Notes: a model not told the origin generated them from the sequence alone. A stretch of 64,000 bases of DNA from Bradyrhizobium cytisi (GCF_008123515.1 NZ_VSSR01000081.1:22996-86995), one strand, 5' to 3'. Counted from the first letter of the stretch, positions 35,461 through 44,790 are shown. A program made the numbers and translations.

Positions 35461-36132
35461 CAGGAAGGCGAGTGTCGAGACCGCCACGCTGAGCGCGAGC
35501 AGGATCAGCCCGAGCCCGAGTGCCAGCGGCAGGTCGCCCTTGCTGGTCTCCAGCGCGATCGCGGTGGTCATCGTGCGGGTAAAGCCACGAATGTTGCCGC
35601 CAACAATGATGATGGCGCCCACTTCGGCGATGGCGCGTCCGAACGCCGCGAGAAAGGCTGTCAGCAGCGAGGTCCGGCCGAGTGCGAACAGCAGGCCGAT
35701 GCTGCGCAGCGTCGATAGTCCGTCGATCCGCGCAAGGTCGCCATATTCCGCCCACAGCAGGCTCGCCGGCCGGTGCACCAGCGCGACCACGATCGGGGTC
35801 GCCAGCAGCGTCTGTGCGATCACCATGGCCGCCGGCGTGAACAGCAGGCCGGCGGCGCCGAGCGGACCGGATCGCGACAGCAGAAGATAGAGCGCCAGTC
35901 CGACCACGACCGGCGGCAGGCCAAGCAGCGCATTGGTCAGCACGATGACGACCTGCCGCCCGCGGAAGCGGGTGATCGCAAGAAAGGCCCCGAACGGCGC
36001 GCCGATCAGCAGTGCGACGATGCTGGCCGTCAGGCTGACGCGCACCGAGAGGGCGACAATGCCGACCAGCTCGGGATCGGCTTCGCCAATCAGCGTGAAG
36101 GCAGCAACGACGGATCGTGCGAAGTCGTTCAT
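35434..36132 (-). CDS. tupB: Tungstate ABC transporter permease TupB-like
   Basis: A 232-residue inner-membrane permease with five or six hydrophobic segments. The ATPase-docking segment RIDGLSTLRSIGLLFALGR is followed by GRAIAEVGAIIIVGGNIRGF and TRTMTTAIALETSKGDLPLA, which match TupB/WtpB-type permeases. ATG 36132 begins MNDFARSVVAAFTLI; the longer frame upstream is not protein-like. The gene is convergent with tupA and overlaps it by 27 bases, whereas tup genes are normally co-directional. No ATPase (tupC) is in the window. Confidence 0.88.
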   Translation of the reverse strand: MNDFARSVVAAFTLIGEADPELVGIVALSVRVSLTASIVALLIGAPFGAFLAITRFRGRQVVIVLTNALLGLPPVVVGLALYLLLSRSGPLGAAGLLFTPAAMVIAQTLLATPIVVALVHRPASLLWAEYGDLARIDGLSTLRSIGLLFALGRTSLLTAFLAAFGRAIAEVGAIIIVGGNIRGFTRTMTTAIALETSKGDLPLALGLGLILLALSVAVSTLAFLLVGRIGEK

Positions 36133-36243
36133 CCGGCCTGATGCCCCGGTGCAGGGCCGAATGTCCTGGAATGGTCGATGTCGTGGCTGCGAAGTTGCTT
36201 CACACTTGGTCCCTGCCGTTCGTGCCGACAAGTTAGAGAATAC

Positions 36244-36885
36244 AAGGTCTCCTCCGACGGGCAAAACACTCTGCCAACAGCGAGCTCCCGATTGTCAAGC
36301 CAGTATCACGAAAATATACCGCTTTACCGAAATTCGGAATTGGCGTATGTATCGTTCCAGCTTACCCGGCACGAGGGACGGATCGCGAGTCGTCCGGTAC
36401 GTGGGTGAGTTGCGGTGGACGCGGGCGCGCGTCGGCACGCAGGGGTCGGGAGCAGGGCGAGCGGAGGATTGAGCCGAACCTCGTGAGCTCCGGCCGCGTG
36501 TGACGAACGGCGCGTGCTGCGTACGGCAAAACCGTGTGGTCCTGACTGTCGTCGCTACAGTCAAGCCTTGCGGAAGGCGGCAGCGGGCCAACCGGCTCCT
36601 CGTCGCCATCTTTTCGCAAGGCGACGGAGGCCAAAGGAATTCGGCTCCGGGGAGGGCACGGCATAAGCCGTCAAACCACTCGCGCAGGGAAGGTCGGGAT
36701 GTCTCGGCTGCCCTGTACGCCGCTGTGCAGTTCTCCACTGCGCTACCCGCGCACAGCGGACCGCGGGTGCCAGCCGGCGCCCGGCCTTCCCTGCGCCCTC
36801 GGCAATCCCGGGGGCGAAAACGAGCCGCAAAACTCGGGCCAAAACGGTCGCGAGACCGCGAAATCATGCCCTTCGCGAGCGGAAA
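36244..36885 (+). repeat. Dispersed structured repeat element of Bradyrhizobium type
   Basis: The 895-base gap between tupB and hbdA contains no convincing gene. From about 36244 to 36885 it resembles, from memory, a ~600-base element found many times in Bradyrhizobium and Rhodopseudomonas chromosomes (landmarks TCCGACGGGCAAAACA, CGTACGGCAAAACCGTGT, GGCATAAGCCGTCAAACCA). It is full of nested dyads: GACTGT/ACAGTC (36544-36549/36557-36562), CCTTGCG/CGCAAGG (36566-36572/36615-36621) and an outer arm GCGCAGGGAAGG at 36682 pairing with CCTTCCCTGCGC ending 36796, enclosing CGCTGTGC/GCACAGCG (36721-36728/36751-36758). Ends are approximate and no target duplication is seen. Confidence 0.6.
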
Positions 36886-37027
36886 GGCGACTTTATTCTC
36901 GCCACGGATGCTTTAAGGAAGAGCCTGGATGCGGCGCAGCACTTTGGCGGCCGCGGATCGAAATTCGGGTCAAACCGGGCACGCCGTAGTCGATTGCGGG
37001 CTCGCTCAACGAGAAGGACGTCAGGCT

Positions 37028-37879
<852 letters not shown>

Positions 37880-38015
37880 TTTGGCGCGGGCGGCGGGCTT
37901 AGCGCCCGTCGCTCACTCCCGCAATTTGCGCTGCGACAAAGACGCCGCGTGCAATTGGCCCGACAATGTCGAACGGGCGGCTCGCGGGAACAACAAAAAA
38001 CGGAAAACAAAGGAC

Positions 38016-38480
38016 ATGTCGGATCGACTGAAGGCCGAGCGGGAAGCTGCGGCCGAATGGCGGAACCTGCTGACCCTGAATGCGATCGAGCGCACCGGGA
38101 TCACCGAGGAGATGATCGGGGAACTCGTCACCCGTTTCTACGGCCGCGTCCGCGAGGACACGCTGCTCGGACCGGTGTTCGCAATCGTGCAGAATTGGGA
38201 CGAGCATCTCGAGAAGCTCAAGGGGTTCTGGTCGTCGGTGGTGCTGATGAGCGGCCGCTACCATGGCTCGCCGATGCGGGCGCATATGCCGCTGAGCCTG
38301 GTCGGCGATCATTTCGACCGCTGGCTCGATTTGTTCGAACAAACCGCGCGCGAAGTCTGCCCGCCGCCGGCGGCTGCGCTGTTCATCGACAAGGCGCGTC
38401 GCATCGCCGACAGTTTTGAAATGGCGTCGGCCACCATCGCCGGCCGCATCGCGTCGCCGCGTCACGTGCTCAGGTCCTGA
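38016..38480 (+). CDS. Group III truncated haemoglobin
   Basis: A 154-residue globin. The core shows GELVTRFYGRVREDTLLGPVF, Trp72 and the group III block FWSSVVLMSGRYHGSPMRAH, with the proximal haem His90 at its end, followed by HFDRWLDLFEQTAREVCPP. Group III truncated globins lack the glycine pairs of groups I/II and are thought to handle oxygen or reactive nitrogen species (family knowledge). About 20 extra residues precede helix A. ATG 38016 is preceded by AAAGGA. It stands alone, 136 bases after hbdA. Confidence 0.88.
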   Translation: MSDRLKAEREAAAEWRNLLTLNAIERTGITEEMIGELVTRFYGRVREDTLLGPVFAIVQNWDEHLEKLKGFWSSVVLMSGRYHGSPMRAHMPLSLVGDHFDRWLDLFEQTAREVCPPPAAALFIDKARRIADSFEMASATIAGRIASPRHVLRS

Positions 38481-38599
38481 ACACGACTGGTTGCGTTGCG
38501 CTGTTAAAAGCGCGTTGCACCAATTCCAACATGATCAGTCTGATCTGCAAAATGATCATGCCGATCGCGCGGCATGACGTTGAAATGGCAAAAACCCGT

Positions 38600-38625
38600 T
38601 TGAATGCGTTCAATCGCGTTCAATC
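38600..38625 (+). promoter_or_regulatory. Palindrome and tandem repeat upstream of the Rieske/PQQ-dehydrogenase genes
   Basis: TTGAA-TGCG-TTCAA (38600-38613) is a palindrome whose right half belongs to two head-to-tail copies of GCGTTCAATC (38606-38615 and 38616-38625). They lie 84 bases upstream of the assigned Rieske start in a 228-base gap without a gene. This looks like a cluster of regulator half-sites for the first alcohol-oxidation operon. Confidence 0.45.
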
Positions 38626-38708
38626 AAAGCGAGCAAAGCCATATTGATGCATTGCGGCGCCAATTCTTCGCCTTCATTTCGGCAGAGTTCCAGCGCCTGC
38701 TACCGTGC

Positions 38709-39362
38709 ATGTCGCGCGCATCATTCAATATCACTTTATCATCCCCCGGCAGCACTGCGGAACCCGAAGCCGATGTGAGCGCGGAGCAAACGCGGCGAAC
38801 ATTGCTGCTCGGTGCACTCGCCACCACCGCCTGTCTCGGCTGTTCCGCGCCAGCGCGTGCGGGCGAAGATCCGCCCGGATCGGACGAACGTCCGCAGAAG
38901 GGCGACATGCTCGTGTTCTCCGAAGGCGATCACGAAGGAAAGCTCATCAAACCGGCTGATCTGACGGCTGGCGGCCCGCCGGTGCATGCCTGGCCGCAGG
39001 ATCCCAAGACATCGGTGGTGCGCAATGCCTCGCGGCTCAACGAGATCCTGATCATCCGGCTCGATGCTGCCGAGCTCGACGAGCAAACGCGCGCGCGTGC
39101 CGTCGACGGCATCATCGCCTATTCGGCGATCTGCTCCCACGCCGGCTGTCCCGTCACCGCCTGGGTCAAGAGCGATGTCGGCGACAAGGAGGTGTTCAAA
39201 TGCATGTGCCACAACTCCGAATACGATCCCCGCGCCAGCGCGCAGGTGGTGTTCGGGCCGGCGCCGCGGCGGCTCGCCGCGCTGCCGCTTGCGCTCGCTG
39301 ACGGTTCGCTCAGCGTCGCGGGTGGATTCATCGGAAAGGTAGGTGGCGCGCAGCCGGGATGA
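38709..39362 (+). CDS. Periplasmic Rieske [2Fe-2S] protein
   Basis: A 217-residue protein with a twin-arginine export motif (EQTRRTLLLGALATTA) and a Rieske domain. The cluster ligands are CSHAGC and CMCHNSEYDP, two Cys and two His in the right order. The second box departs from the usual CPCHGS of cytochrome bc1. It is therefore a stand-alone soluble or Tat-anchored electron carrier, not the bc1 subunit. It is encoded 116 bases before a PQQ dehydrogenase that has no cytochrome gene of its own, so it is a candidate electron acceptor (inference). The start is uncertain: ATG 38709 gives a 34-residue n-region before the RR; an upstream ATG 38604 is possible. Confidence 0.82.
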   Translation: MSRASFNITLSSPGSTAEPEADVSAEQTRRTLLLGALATTACLGCSAPARAGEDPPGSDERPQKGDMLVFSEGDHEGKLIKPADLTAGGPPVHAWPQDPKTSVVRNASRLNEILIIRLDAAELDEQTRARAVDGIIAYSAICSHAGCPVTAWVKSDVGDKEVFKCMCHNSEYDPRASAQVVFGPAPRRLAALPLALADGSLSVAGGFIGKVGGAQPG

Positions 39363-39478
39363 TGGACGTGCGGGTCGTGCCCGCGTCACAAGAGGCCGCA
39401 TCCGCCGAGGGGCGGACGTCGGGACGAACGACAAGAATTCAAAACAAGAATTCAAACGGATGAAAAAGGGGAACGTCC

Positions 39479-41227
39479 ATGAAAACGTCGAAGAAAACGT
39501 CCATGACCAGGAAGCAAATACTGCTGTCCGGCTTCGTCGCCTTCACGTGCCTTGTCTCGACCGCTGCAATCGCCGGACCGATCGAGAGTTACGCGCCCGT
39601 CACCCAGCAACGCCTGGAGAATCCGGAGCCAGGCAACTGGATGCTCTATCGGCGCACCTATGACGGGCAGGGCTATAGCCCGCTCGACCAGATCAACACC
39701 TCCAACGTTAGGGATCTCACGCCGGTCTGGACGTTTGCCACCGGCGTGGTCGAAGGCCATGAGGCGCCGCCGATCGTCAACAATGGCGTGATGTTCGTGG
39801 CAACGCCGATGGGGCAGGTGATCGCGCTGAACGCGAAAACCGGCGATGAATACTGGCGCTACAAGCGGCAGCTCCCGGACGATCTGTTCCAGCTGCATCC
39901 GACCAGCCGCGGCGTTGGCCTGTGGGAGGACAAGCTCTATCTCGCCACCACCGACGACCACGTCGTCGCGCTCGATGCCAAGACCGGCAAGGTGGTGTGG
40001 GACACCAAGGTGCAGGATTACAAGAAGGGTCAATACATGACCCTGATGCCGCTGGTCGTCGATGGCAAGGTCATCGTCGGCGGCTCCGGCGGCGAGTTCG
40101 GCGTGCGCGGCTATGTCGCCGCCTTCGACGCCAAGGACGGCAAGGAGCTGTGGCGGACCTTCACCATTCCCGGCGAAGGCGAGCCCGGCCACGACACATG
40201 GCAGGGCGACGACTGGAAGAATGGCGGCGGCTCGGCCTGGATGACCGGGACCTACGACAAGGAGACCAAGACGGTCTATTGGGGCGTCGGCAACGCCGCG
40301 CCGTGGCCCGGCGAGATGCATCCCGGCGACAATCTCTACACCTCGTCGGTGCTTGCGCTCGATCCCGGCAACGGCAAGATCAAGACCTATCACCAGTACC
40401 ACCAGAACGATTCCTGGGACTGGGACGAGGTCGATGCGCCGATGCTGATCGACCTGCAGCGTGACGGCCGCAGCATCAAGAGCCTGGTTCATCCGGGCCG
40501 CGACGCAATCTTCTGGGTGCTCGAGCGCACACCGACCAAGATCAACTACGTTGCCGGCTGGCCGTTCGTCTCGACCGACGTCTGGAAGGGCATCGACGAG
40601 AACGGCAAGCCGATCCTCGATCCCGCGCACAAGCCGGTGGTCGGCAAGCGCGTCGAGTTCTGTCCGTCACTGTGGGGCGGCAAGGACTGGCCGTCGGCGG
40701 CCTACAGCCAGAAGACCGGCCTCGTCTATGTTCCCGCCAACGAGAATTTCTGCGGCGGCTTCACCGGCGAGAAGATCGCGCTCAAGCCAGGGGAGCTCTG
40801 GCTCGGCACCAAGCCGGAGGATATCGGCCTGAAGACCAAGCCGGGCGCCGATCATTTCGGCGAGATCCAGGCCTGGGATCCCGCGACCGGCAAGAAGGTG
40901 TGGCAGCACAACTTCCCGAAATCGCAGATGTTCGGTTCGGTCACGGCAACCGCGGGCGATCTCGTCTTCGCCGGCGGCACCAACGACCGCAACTTCCGCG
41001 CCTTCAACGCCAAGACCGGCGAGCAGTTGTGGGAGCAGAAGACCAACTCCGGCATCATGGGCATGCCGATGTCCTATGAGATCGACGGCACGCAATACAT
41101 CGCGATCCAGTCGGGCTGGGGCGTGGACGCGCAGCGCATCCAGGACGCGCTCGCGACCAACAATATCGGCATCGAGTCCAACGTGCCGCAAGGCGGCGTG
41201 ATCTGGGTGTTCGCACTGAAGAAATAA
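39479..41227 (+). CDS. PQQ-dependent alcohol dehydrogenase, lanthanide-type, lacking the vicinal disulphide
   Basis: A 582-residue quinoprotein of the methanol/ethanol dehydrogenase family with signal peptide ending TAAIAG. Eight W-motif blades are recognisable (e.g. LNAKTGDEYWRY, LDAKTGKVVWDT). Metal-site residues by alignment to XoxF are Glu206 (GGEFG), Asn272 (GVGNAAPW), Asp314 and Asp316 (SWDWDEVD). The second Asp is the hallmark of lanthanide-dependent enzymes. The adjacent Cys-Cys disulphide that covers PQQ in most family members is missing: the segment reads LHPTSRGVGLW. It oxidises a primary alcohol or aldehyde in the periplasm. Its substrate and partner are unknown; the upstream Rieske protein may take the electrons. 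Confidence 0.9.
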   Translation: MKTSKKTSMTRKQILLSGFVAFTCLVSTAAIAGPIESYAPVTQQRLENPEPGNWMLYRRTYDGQGYSPLDQINTSNVRDLTPVWTFATGVVEGHEAPPIVNNGVMFVATPMGQVIALNAKTGDEYWRYKRQLPDDLFQLHPTSRGVGLWEDKLYLATTDDHVVALDAKTGKVVWDTKVQDYKKGQYMTLMPLVVDGKVIVGGSGGEFGVRGYVAAFDAKDGKELWRTFTIPGEGEPGHDTWQGDDWKNGGGSAWMTGTYDKETKTVYWGVGNAAPWPGEMHPGDNLYTSSVLALDPGNGKIKTYHQYHQNDSWDWDEVDAPMLIDLQRDGRSIKSLVHPGRDAIFWVLERTPTKINYVAGWPFVSTDVWKGIDENGKPILDPAHKPVVGKRVEFCPSLWGGKDWPSAAYSQKTGLVYVPANENFCGGFTGEKIALKPGELWLGTKPEDIGLKTKPGADHFGEIQAWDPATGKKVWQHNFPKSQMFGSVTATAGDLVFAGGTNDRNFRAFNAKTGEQLWEQKTNSGIMGMPMSYEIDGTQYIAIQSGWGVDAQRIQDALATNNIGIESNVPQGGVIWVFALKK

Positions 41228-41267
41228 GCTCCGCAGGCGGATCGAAGACGGCGGAGCGAGTGGGGGC

Positions 41268-41300
41268 AAATGCGGCGGACGGCAACGTCCGCCGCATTTT
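41268..41300. terminator. Bidirectional Rho-independent terminator
   Basis: A 13-bp stem AAATGCGGCGGAC (41268-41280) / GTCCGCCGCATTT (41287-41299) with a 6-base loop GGCAAC. T-rich on the plus strand and A-rich at the 5' arm, it can stop both the PQQ-dehydrogenase transcript and the convergent minus-strand transcript ending at 41317. Confidence 0.85.
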
Positions 41301-41316
41301 GCGTGTGTGAACGTCG

Positions 41317-41577
41317 CTACTTCCCCTGGCGATCCACCTTGTCCTTCTCCTTCTGGTTCATCTCCTGAACCTTCGGATCGGCGCTGCTTTGCCCCGTTGT
41401 CTGGGTGGTCGAGGCGGGCGGCGCGCTGGCGTTGGGAAGCGAGTTTTGCTCCGGCGCGGTGGGGCGCGTCGCCGTGCTCGGCGGCGTGGCGGTGCTCTGG
41501 GCGAACGCGGCTGCATTCGTCAAAAGAAAGGCGCTCGACAGCAGCGAGACTGCGAGCGCCCTTGGAATGTCTGTCAT
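41317..41577 (-). CDS. Small secreted Pro/Ser/Thr-rich protein of unknown function
   Basis: An 86-residue product with a clear signal peptide (MTDIPRALAVSLLSSAFLLTNAAAFAQ) and a mature part of Thr, Pro, Ser and Ala followed by a charged tail (VQEMNQKEKDKVDRQGK). GGAG precedes the ATG by 7-8 bases. It lies 52 bases downstream of the molybdopterin subunit gene on the same strand and just before a terminator, so it is probably the last gene of that operon. No family is recognised. Confidence 0.7.
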   Translation of the reverse strand: MTDIPRALAVSLLSSAFLLTNAAAFAQSTATPPSTATRPTAPEQNSLPNASAPPASTTQTTGQSSADPKVQEMNQKEKDKVDRQGK

Positions 41578-41629
41578 CGATCTGCTCCAGTCAGATCGAT
41601 GGAAACGGCGTGAGGCCGCGTCTGTTCCG

Positions 41630-43942
41630 TCAAGCCTCCAATTGCTTGCCGATCGGCAATGCGCGGATGCGCTTTCCGGTCGCGGCGAAGATCGCGTTCA
41701 TCAGTGCAGGGGCGAACGGCGGCACGCCGGGCTCGCCGACGCCGCTCGGCGGCGTGTCGGGTCCGGGCGGGACGATGTAGACATTGGTCACCACGGGAGA
41801 TTCGTCCATCCTGATGACCTGGAAGTCGTCAAAGTTCTTCTGCTCCACCTTGCCGTCCTTGAAAGTGACCGCGCCATATTTGGCGAGACTCAGGCCCATG
41901 ATCGCGGCGCCTTCGATCTGCGAGGCGATGCGCTCCGGGTTGACATAGGTGCCGCAGTCGATCGCGGTATCGACCCGCGGCACCGTCAGCTTGCCCTTGT
42001 CGTCGACAGCGACTTCGACAATGGTCGCAATGTAGCTGACGAAGCTGCGGTGCACGGCGATGCCGAGGCCGTGGCCCTTCGGGACCTGTCGGCCCCATTC
42101 ACCCTTCTCGGCGACCAGCTCGACCACCTTGCGCAGGCGCGCGGTGTCGATCGGGTAGCTGTCATAGGGCTCGCCGTAGTTCCACATGTCCTTGACGGCG
42201 GGCTTGACGATGCGTGGTGTGCCGATCAGTGCGAGCAGCGTCTCCTTCTGGTCGCGTCCGGTCGCATTTGCGATCTCGCCGACCATCGACTGCACCGCGA
42301 AGGCGCGCGGGATGTTCGAGACCGAGCGGAACCAGCCGATGCGGGTGAATGCGGCTGCCTCCGGGTTCTCGCAACTGATATTGGCGATCTCGAACGGCAT
42401 GTCGACGAGGCCCATGCCGAGCTCGAAGGACGCCGCATGCTTGGCACCGGCAGCGAAGGTCGAGGCGATGGTCGGCGCCACGCTGCGGTGGCGCCAGGCG
42501 ATCACCTTGCCGTCCTTGTCCAGCCCCGCCTCGATCCGCTCCACCGAGACGGTGTGCAGGAAGTCGTGGTGGAGGTCGTCCTCGCGCGTCCACTGCACCT
42601 TGACCGGCGTGCCGAGCTCCTTCGACAGCAGCGCCGCCTCGAGCGCAAAGTCGCATTTCGACTTGCGGCCGAAACCGCCGCCGAGCAGCGTGACATTAAC
42701 GGTGACATTGCCCTCGGGGATGCCGAGCGTCTTGGCGACGTCCTCGCGCGTGCCGCCGGGGCTCTGCACCGGCGCCCAGATCTCCGCCTTGTCGCCCTTG
42801 ACGTCGGCGACCGCGACCGGCGGCTCCATGCTGACATGGGCGAGATGCGGCAGGTAATATTCGCCGATCACGACCTTGTCCGCCGCCTTCAGCGCGGCGT
42901 CCGCGTCGCCCTCCTGGCGCACGACGAGGCCCGGCTTGCGCGAGGCCTCCTCGAGCTCCTTGCGATAGGCAACCGAGTCGTATTTGCCGTTGGCGCCGTC
43001 GTCCCAGACGAGCTTCAGCGCGTCGCGGCCCTTGATCGCAGCGCCGGTGTTGCGCGCGATCACCGCGACGCCGCCGAGCGGCTGGAATTTCGACGGCCAC
43101 GGCCAGCCGCGAACCTGCATCACCTTCTCGACGCCGGAGATTTTCATCGCTTCAGCCGGGTCGAACGAGACCAGCTTGCCGCCGGTCACTGGCGGCCGCG
43201 CGATCACAGCATACTTCATGCCCGGCAGGCGCACGTCCGCGCCGTAACCCGCCTTGCCGGTGGTGATGTCGTGGAGATCGACGATGCTGACCTGGCCTTT
43301 GCCGAGATAGCGGAAGTCCTTGGGGTCTTTCAGCTTGAGGCCTTCGATGCTCGGCACCGATTCCTTGGCGGCGTCGGCTGCGAGCTCGCCGAAGCCGAGC
43401 TTGCGGCCGCTGGCGCTGTGGACGACCTCGTGATTGACTGCCTTCACTTCCGTCGCCGGCACGCCCCAGCGCTTTGCCGCGGCCTGCTCCAGCATGGTAC
43501 GGGCGGAGGCGCCGATCTGGCGCATCGGGATGAGATAATGCCGCGTGCTGCGCGAGCCGTCGGTGTCCTGGTTGCCGAACTTGCCCTCGTCACCATGGGC
43601 CTGCTGCACCTTGACCTTGGACCAGTCGGCCTCCATCTCCTCGGCCACGATCAGCGGCAGGCTGGTACGCACGCCGGTGCCCATCTCGGCGCGGTGGGCG
43701 AGGATGGTGACGGTGCCATCAGGCGCGACCGCGACGAACACGCGCGGATCGACCACGACGCCATGCGGCATCTTGCCGGCGCCGGTTTCATAGGCGAAGG
43801 CCCGGCGCGTCATCACGGGTGCGGCGAGCACGAAGCCGCCGGTGACGCCGAGCCCCTTCAGGATGCTGCGGCGCGAAATCTTCTCGACCTTCAGATTCTT
43901 TTCGAAGCCACGAAGCTTCCGCGGATTGTCGATGAAATTCAT
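41630..43942 (-). CDS. Molybdopterin-binding aldehyde/isoquinoline oxidoreductase large subunit (IorB-like)
   Basis: A 770-residue protein of the xanthine-oxidase superfamily, single-chain large-subunit type. A twin-arginine signal (KISRRSILKGLGVTGGFVLAAP) sends it to the periplasm. Mo-cofactor blocks include LLGGGFGRKSKCDFALEA, SMEPPVAVADV and the C-terminal PPSGVGEPGVPPFAPALMNA with the catalytic Glu in GVGEPG. It oxidises an aldehyde or N-heterocycle together with the 2Fe-2S subunit encoded one base upstream. Placed between PQQ alcohol dehydrogenase operons, it is a good candidate to oxidise the aldehyde they make (inference). ATG 43942 follows GGGAG. Confidence 0.9.
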   Translation of the reverse strand: MNFIDNPRKLRGFEKNLKVEKISRRSILKGLGVTGGFVLAAPVMTRRAFAYETGAGKMPHGVVVDPRVFVAVAPDGTVTILAHRAEMGTGVRTSLPLIVAEEMEADWSKVKVQQAHGDEGKFGNQDTDGSRSTRHYLIPMRQIGASARTMLEQAAAKRWGVPATEVKAVNHEVVHSASGRKLGFGELAADAAKESVPSIEGLKLKDPKDFRYLGKGQVSIVDLHDITTGKAGYGADVRLPGMKYAVIARPPVTGGKLVSFDPAEAMKISGVEKVMQVRGWPWPSKFQPLGGVAVIARNTGAAIKGRDALKLVWDDGANGKYDSVAYRKELEEASRKPGLVVRQEGDADAALKAADKVVIGEYYLPHLAHVSMEPPVAVADVKGDKAEIWAPVQSPGGTREDVAKTLGIPEGNVTVNVTLLGGGFGRKSKCDFALEAALLSKELGTPVKVQWTREDDLHHDFLHTVSVERIEAGLDKDGKVIAWRHRSVAPTIASTFAAGAKHAASFELGMGLVDMPFEIANISCENPEAAAFTRIGWFRSVSNIPRAFAVQSMVGEIANATGRDQKETLLALIGTPRIVKPAVKDMWNYGEPYDSYPIDTARLRKVVELVAEKGEWGRQVPKGHGLGIAVHRSFVSYIATIVEVAVDDKGKLTVPRVDTAIDCGTYVNPERIASQIEGAAIMGLSLAKYGAVTFKDGKVEQKNFDDFQVIRMDESPVVTNVYIVPPGPDTPPSGVGEPGVPPFAPALMNAIFAATGKRIRALPIGKQLEA

Positions 43943-43943
43943 G

Positions 43944-44396
43944 TCACACTCCCGTTGATGCGAGGTGGACGGCGTTCTCGATGCGCTGGTAGCAGCCGCA
44001 GCGGCAGATGTTGCCGGACATCGCCTCGCGGATCTGGTCATGCGACGGCTTGGGGTTCTCCATCAGCAGCGCAGCCGCCTGCATGATCTGGCCGGCCTGG
44101 CAGAAGCCGCATTGGGGAACATTGACCTCGCGCCAGGCCTTCTGGACGGGATGATCGCCATCCGGATGCAGCCCCTCGATCGTGGTGACTTCGCGCCCCG
44201 CCACGTCGTTGATCGAGGTGATGCAGGAGCGGACCGCCTCCTTGTCGATGATGACGGTGCAGGCGCCGCACAGGGCCTGGCCACATCCGAATTTGGTGCC
44301 GGTCAGCCCGGCTTCGTCGCGCAGGAACCAGAGTAGCGGGAGATCCGGGTCGCCGTCCCAGCTCTGTTCCTGGCCGTTGATCTTCACCTTGATCAT
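43944..44396 (-). CDS. [2Fe-2S] small subunit of the molybdenum oxidoreductase (IorA-like)
   Basis: A 150-residue protein with two [2Fe-2S] sites. The N-terminal plant-type ferredoxin site is CGQALCGACTV, followed by a later Cys in VRSC. The C-terminal helical site is CGFCQAGQIMQAA and NICRCGCYQRI. This is the standard small subunit of xanthine-oxidase-type enzymes. It has no signal peptide and would be co-exported with the Tat-signalled large subunit. ATG 44396 follows GAGGGACG; the longer open frame upstream is not protein-like. Its stop lies 1 base before the large-subunit start. Confidence 0.92.
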   Translation of the reverse strand: MIKVKINGQEQSWDGDPDLPLLWFLRDEAGLTGTKFGCGQALCGACTVIIDKEAVRSCITSINDVAGREVTTIEGLHPDGDHPVQKAWREVNVPQCGFCQAGQIMQAAALLMENPKPSHDQIREAMSGNICRCGCYQRIENAVHLASTGV

Positions 44397-44750
44397 GATC
44401 GTCCCTCGCTCTTCATAAGCTTTGCCGATGTTGGACTGGCCGATGTCTGTCGGCACAATGGTCCGTGCGCTGTCGCAACCGCACTCCAGCCGGTTGTCTT
44501 GCGCGGGCAAATCCCGGCATGAAGCTGGAATACGAATCGCAATGTCCGGATGTGCTCGATACCTCCCGTTTTGTTCTTGATTGATTGAGCTCGCGCGGCA
44601 TCGTGACGGCGCGACCGTAGCAGAGATCGCGCCGGACCGGCATTCACAGCCGGGTGTTCTCGACGTGAACAGATTGCATCCGGGGTTTGTCAAAAGCAGG
44701 GCGCGGCAACAGGTCGCGCGTCGCACAATCACGGAATCTGAGGCGCGGTG

Positions 44751-44790
44751 AAAAAAGCTTCGTCCGCCAGAGGGACTGCGCGGACGAAGC
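44751..44790 (-). terminator. Rho-independent terminator (minus strand)
   Basis: An 11-bp stem GCTTCGTCCGC (44757-44767) / GCGGACGAAGC (44780-44790) with a 12-base loop and, on the minus strand, a run of six T (44751-44756). It ends transcripts coming from the xoxF-xoxG-flhA-gfa direction. It lies in the 611-base gap between gfa and the IorA-like gene; the rest of the gap holds no convincing gene. Confidence 0.85.

Noticed and set aside
41405..44086. 893-codon open frame on the plus strand
   Set aside because: It is antisense to the Mo oxidoreductase large subunit, whose motifs are clear. The translation is Arg/Asp/His-rich without any domain. High GC3 creates such long antisense frames.
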